From Succinatimonas sp. UBA7265 (GTDB lineage: Bacteria; Pseudomonadota; Gammaproteobacteria; Enterobacterales; Succinivibrionaceae): DNA of 9,743 nucleotides. The notes under the pieces are model-generated. The model did no database searches and had not been told where the DNA came from. It worked only from the letters and a program-made list of their open reading frames with translations. Below are positions 1 through 8,025 of the stretch, in pieces (the first letter of the stretch is position 1; each line of letters opens with the position of its first letter). The stretch lies in the NCBI GenBank assembly GCA_002473165.1, contig DKSD01000074.1, positions 1 to 9,743 on the forward strand. Reading direction: 5' to 3'. The position numbers were made by a program, and so were the translations under genes.

Positions 1-375
1 AAAAACGCGGGAATTAGAGATAATCCGGCGACGACGAACACTCGCATGGAGCTTACGGCAGCCGTCAGGGCGCTTACCGAACTTTTAAAGTTCGGGCGCA
101 GCATCAGGATCAGGCTGTGCTCTGACTGCGAGAACCTGATCACCGGGCTTAACTGCTACCTCACGCAGTGGGCGCTCCAAGGCTGGCGGAATCTGCGCGG
201 GCAGCCTCTGCGCAACGCCGATCTGTGGAAACAGCTTTTAGGCTTGAAGCGCCGTGTTAATATCGAGGCCGTGTGGGTCAAAGCCCATGCCTCCGATCTT
301 AAAAACCAGGCGGCCGATGAACTGGCGGGCAGGGCGCGTCACGGGCTGCGCCTTTGCGGCAATTCGGCGTTTTGA
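1..375 (+). CDS. rnhA: Ribonuclease HI, 5' end outside window
   Basis: RNase HI cleaves the RNA strand of RNA-DNA hybrids in the cytoplasm, for example during primer removal and R-loop clearance. The frame is open from base 1, so the start lies upstream of the window; 124 residues are visible. Recognisable blocks are TTNTRMEL (visible residues 11-18), with the catalytic Glu at 17; LCSDCENL, with the catalytic Asp at 42; NADLW at about 73-77; and VWVKAHA followed by ADELA, with the His at 96 and the Asp at 106. These match the E. coli residues E48, D70, H124 and D134, so the active site is intact apart from the first Asp, which lies off the window. An ATG at 46 is the Met of the conserved RMEL motif and not a start. 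The frame ends with TGA. Family assignment is firm. Confidence 0.9.
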   Translation, partial: KNAGIRDNPATTNTRMELTAAVRALTELLKFGRSIRIRLCSDCENLITGLNCYLTQWALQGWRNLRGQPLRNADLWKQLLGLKRRVNIEAVWVKAHASDLKNQAADELAGRARHGLRLCGNSAF

Positions 376-418
376 CAGGCGGGTGCGGCAAAGAGGTGAG
401 CGCCGCGGCGCAAAAAAT

Positions 419-459
419 GGCGATGGAACTACAGCAAAACCAATTAAAGAACCATCGCC
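419..459. other. Inverted repeat between rnhA and prfA
   Basis: An 8-base perfect inverted repeat, GGCGATGG (419-426) and CCATCGCC (452-459), is separated by 25 bases. It lies in the non-coding gap after rnhA. No T-run follows, so a classical intrinsic terminator is not supported. It could be a weak structure in the rnhA 3' untranslated region or chance. A 12-base palindrome, GCGCCGCGGCGC (400-411), lies just upstream. Confidence 0.3.
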
Positions 460-540
460 GGCTGAGACTTTATCATGCGCCGCCGCTCCTGTGTTAAATG
501 ACGGGCTGGCTGCTTTTGCAAACGCCTGTTCGCGCTTTGG

Positions 541-576
541 CTCAAACCTGCCGCCCCAGGCTGTATAATGGGCGCA
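541..576 (+). promoter_or_regulatory. Candidate prfA-prmC promoter
   Basis: A perfect TATAAT hexamer sits at 564-569, about 47 bases before the prfA ATG. Start of transcription would be near 576. The hexamer at 17-base spacing upstream (541-546, CTCAAA) is a poor -35 match, so the promoter would be weak or activator-dependent. The assignment rests on the -10 box and its position in the only non-coding gap before prfA. Confidence 0.5.
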
Positions 577-615
577 GTTTTCTTTCACACTTCATCTAAT
601 TAACCGTTCCCTATC

Positions 616-1709
<1,094 letters not shown>

Positions 1710-1710
<1 letters not shown>

Positions 1711-2543
1711 TGACGCTCAATGAGGCGTTTTTAAAGGCGCGCGCGGATTTGGCCGCGCACGGCTCGGACAGCGCCGGGCTGGACGCGCAGCTGCTGTTAT
1801 CGAAGGTCACTGCTCTGTCGCGCACTGCGCTCATCGTGCACGATGACAAGGAGCTTTCAGAGGCCGAGTCGGCCTCCTTTGAGGCGCTGATTAAAAAGCG
1901 CGCCACAGGCTATCCTGTCGCCTATCTGCTCGGCTACAAGGATTTCTGGGGGCTGCGCCTTAAGGTCACCGAGGACACCCTGATCCCCAGGCCTGACACC
2001 GAAACCGTGGTTGAGGAGGCCTTAAAAGAGGACTTTCGCTCGACGCTTGATCTGGGCACAGGCTCGGGAGCGCTCATCCTCGCCTTAAAATCCGAGCGCC
2101 CGGATGGCGCCTGCTGTGCATGCGATCTCTCGGAAAAAGCGCTGGAAGTAGCCAAAGAGAACGCGCAAACCCTCGGGCTTGAGGTGGGGTTTTATAAAAG
2201 CTCCTGGTTTGCCTGCCCTGAACTCGCAGCGCGCCGCTTTGATCTCATCGTCTCCAATCCCCCTTATATAGAAGCCCGGGATCCGCATTTGCGTGAGACC
2301 TCGCTGCCCTTTGAGCCTCGTCAGGCTTTGGTATCAGGCGAGGACGGGCTTGATGATCTGCGCGCGATCACCGCCGCGGCTCCCGCGCATTTAAATCCAG
2401 GCGGCAGGCTTTTGACTGAGCACGGTTTTGATCAGGGTGAGCGGGTGAGGGCGCTCTTTGAGATGGCAGGTTTTTCTGAGGTCAAGACGGTGCGCGATCT
2501 CGGGGGCAACGAGCGCGTCACCTGCGGGCGGAAGCCGCGCTAG
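1710..2543 (+). CDS. prmC: Release factor glutamine N5-methyltransferase
   Basis: PrmC (HemK) uses S-adenosylmethionine to methylate the glutamine of the GGQ motif in RF1 and RF2, raising termination efficiency. The 277-residue product matches the E. coli length. It has the helical N-terminal release-factor-binding domain with LDAQLLLS (24-31), the linker YLLGYKDFWGLRLKV (72-86), TLIPRPDTE (90-98), the cofactor motif LDLGTGSGALILAL (113-126), and the NPPY catalytic motif at 183-186, the position it holds in E. coli. The start ATG overlaps the prfA TAA by one base (TAATG), which suggests translational coupling; a GGAG lies inside the end of prfA, 12 bases upstream. Co-transcription places the enzyme with one of its substrates. 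The gene ends 13 bases before a strong terminator hairpin. Confidence 0.97.
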
Positions 2544-2556
2544 GCGGCGCGCGCAA

Positions 2557-2580
2557 AAAAGGCGGCCTGCGCCGCCTTTT
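2557..2580. terminator. Bidirectional intrinsic terminator, prmC / minE
   Basis: A 10-base-pair perfect stem, AAAAGGCGGC (2557-2566) and GCCGCCTTTT (2571-2580), closes a CTGC loop. The GC-rich core is flanked by A's on one side and T's on the other, so it ends with a U-run in transcripts from either strand. It sits between the convergent 3' ends of prmC and minE, where a shared terminator is expected. Confidence 0.88.
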
Positions 2581-2592
2581 ATTGAGCTTTGC

Positions 2593-2877
2593 TCAGAGCT
2601 TTTTGGCTTTGTCCTTGTCCAAAGACACCGACATCTCCATGATGGAGGTTTCATCCTTGTTGGCAAAGCTGATCTCCAGATCTTCTTCCGTGACCGGCAC
2701 GTATTTCTTTAAGACCTCGATGATCTCCTGGCGCAGTTTGGGCATGAAGTCCGGGGTGTCGCGGCCGGCGCGATCGTTGATGAGCACCAGGTGCAGGCGC
2801 TGTTTGGCAGATTCCCTGGCGGTCTCATGCTCCCGGCTGCGGAACACCGCGTCGGAAATGGTTTTTAACAGTGACAT
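2593..2877 (-). CDS. minE: Cell division topological specificity factor MinE
   Basis: MinE stimulates MinD ATP hydrolysis and displaces MinC, driving the pole-to-pole oscillation that confines FtsZ ring formation to midcell. The product has 94 residues (E. coli 88). The N-terminal part (about 1-35, containing HETARESAKQRLHLVLINDR) is the MinD-binding, anti-MinCD segment; the remainder (LRQEIIEVLKKYV, EEDLEISF, IMEMSVSL) is the dimerising topological specificity domain. A strong AGGAGG lies 7 bases before the ATG. It is the last gene of minC-minD-minE, 12 bases after minD, and ends just before the bidirectional terminator. Confidence 0.96.
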   Translation of the reverse strand: MSLLKTISDAVFRSREHETARESAKQRLHLVLINDRAGRDTPDFMPKLRQEIIEVLKKYVPVTEEDLEISFANKDETSIMEMSVSLDKDKAKKL

Positions 2878-2889
2878 GGGGCGTCCTCC

Positions 2890-3924
2890 TTATTTCTTGC
2901 CAAAGAGCTTGCTTAAGAAGCCCTTTTTGTCGGAGACGAAGCGCAGCGGCACTTCGTTGCCCAGCAGGCGCTCGACGGCGTCGTCATAGGCCATGCCGGC
3001 GTCGGAGGCCTTATCGAGGATCACCGGGTTGCCGGAGTTTGAGGCCTTCAGCACGTCCTGGGACTCAGGGATCACGCCCAAAAGCGGAATGGTGAGCAGC
3101 TCCTGCACATCCTCGACGGAGAGCATCTCGTTCTTTTTGACGCGGTGCGGCAGGTAGCGGGTGAGCAGCAGCTTGGCGGCCACCGGCTCCATGTTGAGCT
3201 CGGCACGGCGGGACTTGGCGTTGAGGATCCCGATGATGCGATCGGAGTCGCGCACGGAGGAAACCTCAGGGTTCGTGGTGACGATGGCCTCGTCGGCAAA
3301 GAACAGCGCCATGAGCGCGCCGGTCTCGATGCCGGCAGGGGAGTCGCAGATCACGTACTCAAAGCCCATGTCATCGAGCGTGCGCAGCACGCCTTCGACG
3401 CCTTCGAGCGTCAGGGCGTCTTTGTCCTTGGTCTGCGAGGCGGGGAGCACCCAGAGGTTGTCGACGTGGCGGTCTTTTATGAGCGCCTGATTGAGCTTAG
3501 CCTCACCGTTGATCACATTGATGAAATCGTAGACGACGCGCCGCTCGCAGCCCATGATGAGATCGAGGTTGCGCAGGCCGACATCGAAATCGAGCACCGC
3601 GGTCTTGTGGCCTTTCATGGCCAGTCCCGTGGCGATGGCCGCCGACGAGGTCGTCTTGCCGACGCCGCCCTTGCCCGAGGTCACGACGATGATGCGCTCT
3701 TTAAAGGGCTCGCGGCTTAAACCGTGCTTGTCAACTGAGGTCTCGGCCTTTTCGGCTTTGTCCTCTTTGCTCTCTTTTTCAGGCTCTTTGGCCTCAGCCT
3801 TGGCAGTATCTTTAGGTTCTGCGGCTGTCTGTTCTTTTGCAGCGGCCTCTGAGGCTTTCCCCTCTTCAGGTTTTGCGGCCTGCTCTTTGGCTTTTTGCTC
3901 TTGCTGTGCTTTCTTCTCTGACAT
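2890..3924 (-). CDS. minD: Septum site-determining ATPase MinD with N-terminal extension
   Basis: MinD is a membrane-cycling P-loop ATPase that recruits MinC to the membrane and is released by MinE. From residue 77 (RIIVVTSGKGGVGKTT) the protein tracks E. coli MinD throughout: deviant Walker A lysines at 85 and 90, the GLRNLDLIMGCERRVVYDF block, CDSPAGIETGALMALFFADE, TTNPEVSSVRDSDRI, and a C-terminal amphipathic membrane-targeting helix (about 330-344, KKGFLSKLFGKK). The total is 344 residues against 270 in E. coli. The difference is a 74-residue N-terminal extension dominated by Lys, Glu and Ala (43 of the first 60), likely disordered or helical. No ATG, GTG or TTG codon occurs in frame between the ATG at 3924 and the conserved core, and AAGGA lies 10 bases before that ATG, so the extension seems to be translated. 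minC lies 39 bases upstream and minE 12 bases downstream. Confidence 0.95.
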   Translation of the reverse strand: MSEKKAQQEQKAKEQAAKPEEGKASEAAAKEQTAAEPKDTAKAEAKEPEKESKEDKAEKAETSVDKHGLSREPFKERIIVVTSGKGGVGKTTSSAAIATGLAMKGHKTAVLDFDVGLRNLDLIMGCERRVVYDFINVINGEAKLNQALIKDRHVDNLWVLPASQTKDKDALTLEGVEGVLRTLDDMGFEYVICDSPAGIETGALMALFFADEAIVTTNPEVSSVRDSDRIIGILNAKSRRAELNMEPVAAKLLLTRYLPHRVKKNEMLSVEDVQELLTIPLLGVIPESQDVLKASNSGNPVILDKASDAGMAYDDAVERLLGNEVPLRFVSDKKGFLSKLFGKK

Positions 3925-3963
3925 GTGCGTCTGTTCCTTTGGGTTGAATGATCGCAGCGCCGG

Positions 3964-4842
3964 TTACACCGGATCCTGCGCGGCGCCTGAACCCAGTTTG
4001 GTCAGGCGCGAAAAATCTTTTGCCGGGGAGTATCTTAAAGCCTTGCCGGACAAAGAGACCACGAGATCGCGCTCATGCCCCTGCACGGGGCCTGAGAGCG
4101 GATCGCGCTCCATGTCGTCGGCCGTCTGGTAGTTGCCGGCTATGGCCACGAACGTGGGCTTAAACGCCCCTTCGGTAAAAATAAACGCCTCAGGCTGCCC
4201 CGGATCGTCGGCGCTGCGCGGGGAGCCGGCGTAGACCTCGCCCATGAGATCGCCGAAGATCATCACGTTGTGCGAGGCGATGATGCGCGCGCCGTTGGCC
4301 ACGCTGCCAAACACCGCCACCGAGTTGCCCGGGGCTTTGATGATCTCGCCTGAGCGCACGTTGCGCTTTAACACGATCATCGGCTCCTGCACGGCGACTT
4401 TGGCGGGCACCGGCACCTCGACAGGCACGCGCACTTCCACGGGAACTTTGACCTCAAGCGTCTTCGTGATCACTTTGGGCGTGAGGTTCTCCTCGCGCAC
4501 GCGTGCGTAGCGGCTTGAGTTCACGACGGGGATGCCGCGGTCCGTGAGCGCGCGGGCGCGATCTTCGGTGACGGCGCCGGAGAGCCCGATGAGAAAGAGG
4601 CGGTGCGCGCGGCAGCGCGCGGTGAGCGCCTCGTAATCTATGGCGGAAAGATCTTTGACCCCTGAGATGTCCAGAACGATCGGGGCGTTGCGGTAGGCGT
4701 CAGGGGCGCGATCGATGCGCTCGCGCAGGATCTCCTCAAGTTCGCCGCCAAGCCCGGTGCTCATGGCGATGGTGTCGAAGGAATATCCGGTGCGGGTCAG
4801 GCTGCCGCCTGCCGCTGCTCCTCTGAGATTTTCCCCCGCCAT
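3964..4842 (-). CDS. minC: Septum site-determining protein MinC
   Basis: MinC inhibits FtsZ polymerisation away from midcell and is brought to the membrane by MinD. From the chosen start the product has 292 residues (E. coli 231). The N-terminal FtsZ-inhibiting domain (about 14-118) includes NAPIVLDISGV, FLIGLSGA and GIPVV. A long linker (about 119-160) holds alternating Val-Pro units such as VKVPVEVRVPVEVPVP. The C-terminal beta-helix domain (about 161-275) carries the MinD-binding type motifs VRSGEIIKAPG and VMIFGDLMGEVYAGSP; about 17 extra residues follow. An upstream in-frame ATG at 4872 gives 10 more residues but has no Shine-Dalgarno sequence. The ATG at 4842 has GGAG 5 bases upstream, so I prefer it. 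It is the first gene of minCDE and diverges from the ycgL-type gene. MinC C-domains vary, but the operon makes the identity firm. Confidence 0.93.
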   Translation of the reverse strand: MAGENLRGAAAGGSLTRTGYSFDTIAMSTGLGGELEEILRERIDRAPDAYRNAPIVLDISGVKDLSAIDYEALTARCRAHRLFLIGLSGAVTEDRARALTDRGIPVVNSSRYARVREENLTPKVITKTLEVKVPVEVRVPVEVPVPAKVAVQEPMIVLKRNVRSGEIIKAPGNSVAVFGSVANGARIIASHNVMIFGDLMGEVYAGSPRSADDPGQPEAFIFTEGAFKPTFVAIAGNYQTADDMERDPLSGPVQGHERDLVVSLSGKALRYSPAKDFSRLTKLGSGAAQDPV

Positions 4843-4890
4843 GTTCGCTCCGTGTCGCCGGACTGCCGGCATTGAATTTATAATCTAAGC

Positions 4891-4899
4891 ATTGTAGCA
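4891..4899 (-). promoter_or_regulatory. Candidate minCDE promoter, extended -10
   Basis: On the minus strand TGCTACAAT forms an extended -10 element (TGn plus TACAAT) in the minC / ycgL divergent gap, putting transcription start near 4884. An alternative is TTGCAT (4901-4906) with an 18-base spacer and TATAAA (4877-4882), which would start transcription near 4870 and exclude the upstream minC ATG at 4872. Either fits initiation of MinC at 4842. Confidence 0.4.
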
Positions 4900-4972
4900 C
4901 ATGCAATTTTTAAACTTGCCCGGGCATGAGGGCTGCGACGCTAAAATCAAAGAAAAATTTCGGGGGATTTCC

Positions 4973-5299
4973 ATGAGCGAGAGAATGGTTTACGTCTACA
5001 AGAGCTCAAAGAAACTGCGCACCTACCTTTACACGGCGCAGCGCGACGATTTTGCCGGCATCCCCGGCGGGCTGATGGACGCTTTCGGCACCCCGAAGTT
5101 CGTGATGGTGTTCGCGCTCTCCAAACACCCTGAACTGCCCAAAGTGACGCCTGAGGAACTCGAGCAGGCGCTCTCAGAGCGCGGCTATCTGCTGCGCATC
5201 GATCTTGAGAGCGAGGAGGAGAACCTCATAAACCAGGAGCGCCGCTACCGCGGACTGCCGCCGCTTGCCAAAGAGCAGATAGACAAGTTCTTCCACTAA
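4973..5299 (+). CDS. ycgL: YcgL family protein
   Basis: This is a small cytoplasmic protein of the YcgL family, whose biochemical role is not established. The product has 108 residues from the chosen ATG. It resembles E. coli YcgL in VYVYKSSKKLRTYLYTAQRDDF (residues 6-27), in PGGLMDAFGTPKFVMVFAL (about 31-49), and in EELEQALSERGYLLRID (about 60-76). The open frame extends to an ATG at 4901, but those residues do not match the family and have no ribosome-binding site; the ATG at 4973 has a run of five G's 6 bases upstream and begins next to the conserved segment. Divergence from minC is also the E. coli arrangement, which supports the name. The C-terminus is rich in charged residues. Confidence 0.9.
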   Translation: MSERMVYVYKSSKKLRTYLYTAQRDDFAGIPGGLMDAFGTPKFVMVFALSKHPELPKVTPEELEQALSERGYLLRIDLESEEENLINQERRYRGLPPLAKEQIDKFFH

Positions 5300-5322
5300 A
5301 AGGCCGGGGTTTCTTAAGGCCC

Positions 5323-5351
5323 AAAGCCTGCCTGTTACCTCGCGGGCTTTT
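5323..5351. terminator. Terminator after the ycgL-type gene
   Basis: A 9-base-pair stem with one G-T wobble, AAAGCCTGC (5323-5331) and GCGGGCTTT (5342-5350), encloses a 10-base loop and ends in TTTT (5348-5351). It follows the ycgL stop by 24 bases and touches the stop codon of the convergent membrane-protein gene. In reverse it has a short A/T end too, so it may work weakly for both. Confidence 0.6.
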
Positions 5352-5958
5352 ACGCGCCTTTCTTTTGGGCTGCCGCCTGCCGGCGCTCTTCTTTCCTGCG
5401 GCTTTCGCTCCCCCACAGCAGGACGATGCAAAAAAGCGCAAAGATCATGGCAGTGATAAGGCCTGCAGGCGGCCAGGCAAACGTCGCGGCGGCAGCCAGG
5501 GCAATGCCTGAGAGCGAGATTTTGTGAATGATCCCGATGAGAGTGCTGTCGGTCATGCGGCTTAAGTCTTTGCCGTAGATGAGGCGGCACTCGAGCATCA
5601 GCGTGAGCGTGATGAGCGCGAGCAGCCCCAAAAACAGCAGTTCAGCCTCAAGGCTTTGAGGATCGCGCCCGGCGCAGCCTGCGGCAAAGGGCAGCAGCGT
5701 GATGAAAAACAGCCACAGCGTGTTTAAGAGGAAAGCGCGGTGGCTAACCTCCCTGACGCCGTTTAAAGCGTCGTGGTGTTCATGCCAGGCCAAAAAGACC
5801 TGCGCGTAGCTTACGGCGCAGGCGATGAGCACCGGGCCCTGAGAGGAGATCTCTGCAAAGGAGAAACGCTCGGGGATCTTAAGCTGCAGCGCCATGACCG
5901 TGGCGGCCACGGCGATGATGCCGTCGCTGATGGCAGCGAGCCGGGCTTTGGCGATCAT
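5350..5958 (-). CDS. TMEM175 family (DUF1211) integral membrane protein
   Basis: The 202-residue product has about six hydrophobic segments, near residues 9-27, 42-60, 78-95, 107-124, 141-161 and 165-183. It ends in a charged cytoplasmic-type tail rich in Arg, Lys and Glu. The start RLAAISDGIIAVAATVMALQLKIPE resembles the signature R-x-x-x-F-S-D-G of TMEM175-like proteins, with Ile instead of Phe. The second segment has FLAWHEHHDAL, similar to the family's W-x-x-H-H. Bacterial members have been described as potassium-permeable channels; whether this one conducts ions cannot be read from sequence. The gene lies 59 bases after the YcbL-like hydrolase on the same strand and may be the last gene of that transcript. 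The ribosome-binding site is weak (GGAT). Family assignment is fairly secure, function much less so. Confidence 0.75.
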   Translation of the reverse strand: MIAKARLAAISDGIIAVAATVMALQLKIPERFSFAEISSQGPVLIACAVSYAQVFLAWHEHHDALNGVREVSHRAFLLNTLWLFFITLLPFAAGCAGRDPQSLEAELLFLGLLALITLTLMLECRLIYGKDLSRMTDSTLIGIIHKISLSGIALAAAATFAWPPAGLITAMIFALFCIVLLWGSESRRKEERRQAAAQKKGA

Positions 5959-6017
5959 GTCTTATCCATTTGCCTCAGATGCGGCAGGGTTAAAGTGCCT
6001 GCCTCATGCCCCGGGAG

Positions 6018-6671
6018 TCAGCGCAAGGCCGCGCAGAAGGGGTTATTGCGCCTCTCAAAGCCGATCGCCGTGTCATTGCCATGCCCGGGGAGCACTTTCG
6101 TGTCATCAGGAAGCTCCATGAGCTTTTGCAGCGAGTTAAGCAGCGCGCTTTCATCGCCGCCCGGAAAATCGGTGCGGCCTGCGGAGAGCTCAAAGAGCGT
6201 GTCGCCCGTGAGCACGAGCTTCTCCTCTTTGCTGTAATAGCACACGCCGCCCGGGGTGTGGCCCGGGGTGGCGATGACGTTAAAAAGCAATCCTGAGGCC
6301 GGCTCGATCACCTCGGCGTCGCTTAAAAACCGAGGTTTAAAGCCCCGGCTTTGCGGCAGCCCGAGCAGCGCGGCCTGGCTTTGGGCGTCGTCGGAAAACG
6401 CCGCCTCAAGCAGCGGCAAATCGGCCCTTCCCGGTCCGAAAATTCTCGCGCCGGTGAGCGCGGCCAGTTCCGCAACGCCGCCGATGTGGTCGAGGTGGGC
6501 GTGGGTGATGAGGATCGCTTTGAGTTTAAGATCCGCGCCTTCGATGGCTGTCGCCAGCGCGGGGGCCTGATCGCCCGGGTCAACGCACACGGCCTCGCCG
6601 CTGCCGCGCACGCTGAGGATGCGGCAGTTTTGCATATAGGGTGTTACCGGGACCACCGAGATATCGAGCAT
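6018..6671 (-). CDS. YcbL-like metallo-beta-lactamase fold hydrolase
   Basis: This 217-residue protein belongs to the glyoxalase II-like branch of the metallo-beta-lactamase superfamily and resembles E. coli YcbL across its length. Visible motifs are PVTPYMQNC (8-16), VDPGD (30-34), the metal-binding THAHLDH (56-62), TPGHTPGG with His138, TGDTLF with Asp157, AGRTDFPGGD (164-173), and PGHG with His197, then GFERRNNPF near the end. The full set of metal ligands (His57, His59, Asp61, His62, His138, Asp157, His197) is present. YcbL-type proteins can hydrolyse S-lactoylglutathione, but the physiological substrate is uncertain. The ATG overlaps the rlmI stop by one base (TGATG), so translation is probably coupled. 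Confidence 0.88.
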   Translation of the reverse strand: MLDISVVPVTPYMQNCRILSVRGSGEAVCVDPGDQAPALATAIEGADLKLKAILITHAHLDHIGGVAELAALTGARIFGPGRADLPLLEAAFSDDAQSQAALLGLPQSRGFKPRFLSDAEVIEPASGLLFNVIATPGHTPGGVCYYSKEEKLVLTGDTLFELSAGRTDFPGGDESALLNSLQKLMELPDDTKVLPGHGNDTAIGFERRNNPFCAALR

Positions 6672-7861
6672 CAGACCACCTCTACGTCGAGGCCTTTTAA
6701 GTAGAAAGTCTCAGGGCAGGGGAGCGACACGGTGTGATCCCGATCCTGCCTCAGCGCCGTGCGCACGATCCCGGATACGTGCGCGTCCAGGGCGGCGTCG
6801 GCGACGATCTTCTGGAAAAGCTCCGGACCCACAAGGCCTGAGCAGGAGAACGTGAGCAGGTGCCCGCCGGCCTTGGTGAGCTCAAAGCCCAGCCGGTTGA
6901 TGTCCTGGTAGCCGCGGCAGGCACGCTTGAGCGAGGCCTGGCTTTCGGCGAATTTGGGCGGATCGAGGATCACCAGATCGTATTGCTCGCCTTTTTCAGC
7001 CTGCTCGCGCAGGAATTTGAAGACATCGGCGCGGATAAAGCGGCAGCGGCCGGGATCGAGGTGGTTTTCGGCCACGCCTGCTTTGGCCTCGTCAAGCGCC
7101 TGCCTTGAGAGGTCGACGTTGTCGACGCTTTGTGCTCCGCCTTTGAGAGCCCACAGCCCGAAACCGCCGGTGTAACAAAAGCAGTTGAGCACCCTGGCGT
7201 CATTGGAGAGCGTCGAGGCGTAGATGCGGCTGGCGCGCTGATCGAGGTAGGCGCCGGTCTTGTGGCCGTTTTTGATGTCCACGGGGATGCGGATGAGCGC
7301 GCCTTCTTTGACATAGAGCGTGTCAGGCGGCTCGTCGCCTTTGATGACGCCGCAGCGCTTTTCGAGCCCTTCTTTCTCGCGGGCCTTCGTGTCAGAGCGT
7401 TCATAAACCGAGCAGTCCGGGAACAGCTTTTCCAGTTCGGCGATGACGGCGTGCCGGAACGCCTCCATGGCCTGCGAGGAAATCGAGATCACGAGGAAAT
7501 CGTTGTAGCGATCGCAGATGAGCCCGGGCAGGAAGTCGCCTTCAGAGGCAATAAGCCTCACGCCGTCGTTGCCCTCTGAGACCAGGCCCTCGCGGCGCTT
7601 GCAGGAAGCACTGACGCGCTGGGCGATGAGCTCAGGGGTGATCTGCTCATCCTCGGCAAAACTCAGGGCGCGCACGCGGATCTGCGAGGCAGGGGAATAA
7701 GCGCCGCGGCACAGAAATTTTCCCTCCGCAGATACGACTTTGACGATGTCCCCGCCCTGAGGATCGCCTTCGGCGCGAGCTATGGCTTTGGAAAACACCC
7801 AAGGGTGGCGGCGCAGCAGCGATTTCTCACGGCCGGGATTGAGAATAACGGTTTTTTGCAT
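6671..7861 (-). CDS. rlmI: 23S rRNA m5C1962 methyltransferase RlmI
   Basis: RlmI (YccW) methylates C1962 of 23S rRNA using S-adenosylmethionine. The product from the chosen ATG has 396 residues, the E. coli length. The N-terminal PUA domain (about 1-75) includes GREKSLLRRHPWVFS (10-24) and RGAYSPASQIR (52-62). The central region carries ERSD (154-157) and NGHKTGAYLDQR (198-209). The methyltransferase domain has VLNCFCYTGGFG (224-235), VILDPPKF (297-304) and LTFSCSG (336-342). The frame also allows a TTG start at 7900, but those 13 residues are not in homologues, so the ATG at 7861 is chosen despite a poor Shine-Dalgarno sequence. It heads a probable rlmI - YcbL-like - TMEM175-like transcript. 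Confidence 0.95.
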   Translation of the reverse strand: MQKTVILNPGREKSLLRRHPWVFSKAIARAEGDPQGGDIVKVVSAEGKFLCRGAYSPASQIRVRALSFAEDEQITPELIAQRVSASCKRREGLVSEGNDGVRLIASEGDFLPGLICDRYNDFLVISISSQAMEAFRHAVIAELEKLFPDCSVYERSDTKAREKEGLEKRCGVIKGDEPPDTLYVKEGALIRIPVDIKNGHKTGAYLDQRASRIYASTLSNDARVLNCFCYTGGFGLWALKGGAQSVDNVDLSRQALDEAKAGVAENHLDPGRCRFIRADVFKFLREQAEKGEQYDLVILDPPKFAESQASLKRACRGYQDINRLGFELTKAGGHLLTFSCSGLVGPELFQKIVADAALDAHVSGIVRTALRQDRDHTVSLPCPETFYLKGLDVEVV

Positions 7862-8025
7862 GATGGGTCTCTGAAATTGAAGCTTGAGCAGCTTTCGCAA
7901 AGCATTTCCTCAGCAGCTGCAACATTCACGCAGCGCTCATGAAAGAGCCTGAGCTGTGAGCGGTTTATGCTCAGTGTCCAGACGGTCTCTAGTAATGGCG
8001 AAGTCAGTCGGTCGCAGGCAGCGGA

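Noticed and set aside
400..411. Perfect palindrome GCGCCGCGGCGC as a terminator
   Set aside because: It has little loop, and A's follow instead of T's on the coding strand.
254..568. Open frame overlapping the end of rnhA and the gap
   Set aside because: Out of frame with RNase HI, with low-complexity Arg/Ala content and no ribosome-binding site; it is a by-product of GC-rich sequence.
3145..3720. Long plus-strand frame antisense to minD
   Set aside because: The opposite strand encodes a clear MinD ATPase. The antisense translation has no family features.
4901..4972. Upstream ATG extending the YcgL protein by 24 residues
   Set aside because: There is no ribosome-binding site and no similarity to the family N-terminus; the region is better read as the divergent promoter area.
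5773..6237. Plus-strand frame over the TMEM175-like and YcbL-like genes
   Set aside because: It spans the ends of two recognisable minus-strand genes and shows no motif of its own.
7862..7900. TTG start extending RlmI by 13 residues
   Set aside because: The ATG at 7861 gives the E. coli length of 396 and aligns directly with its N-terminus.
7862..8025. tRNA or small RNA gene in the gap upstream of rlmI
   Set aside because: I found no cloverleaf, no strong promoter and only a short inverted repeat (CTGAGC / GCTCAG at 7949-7974).
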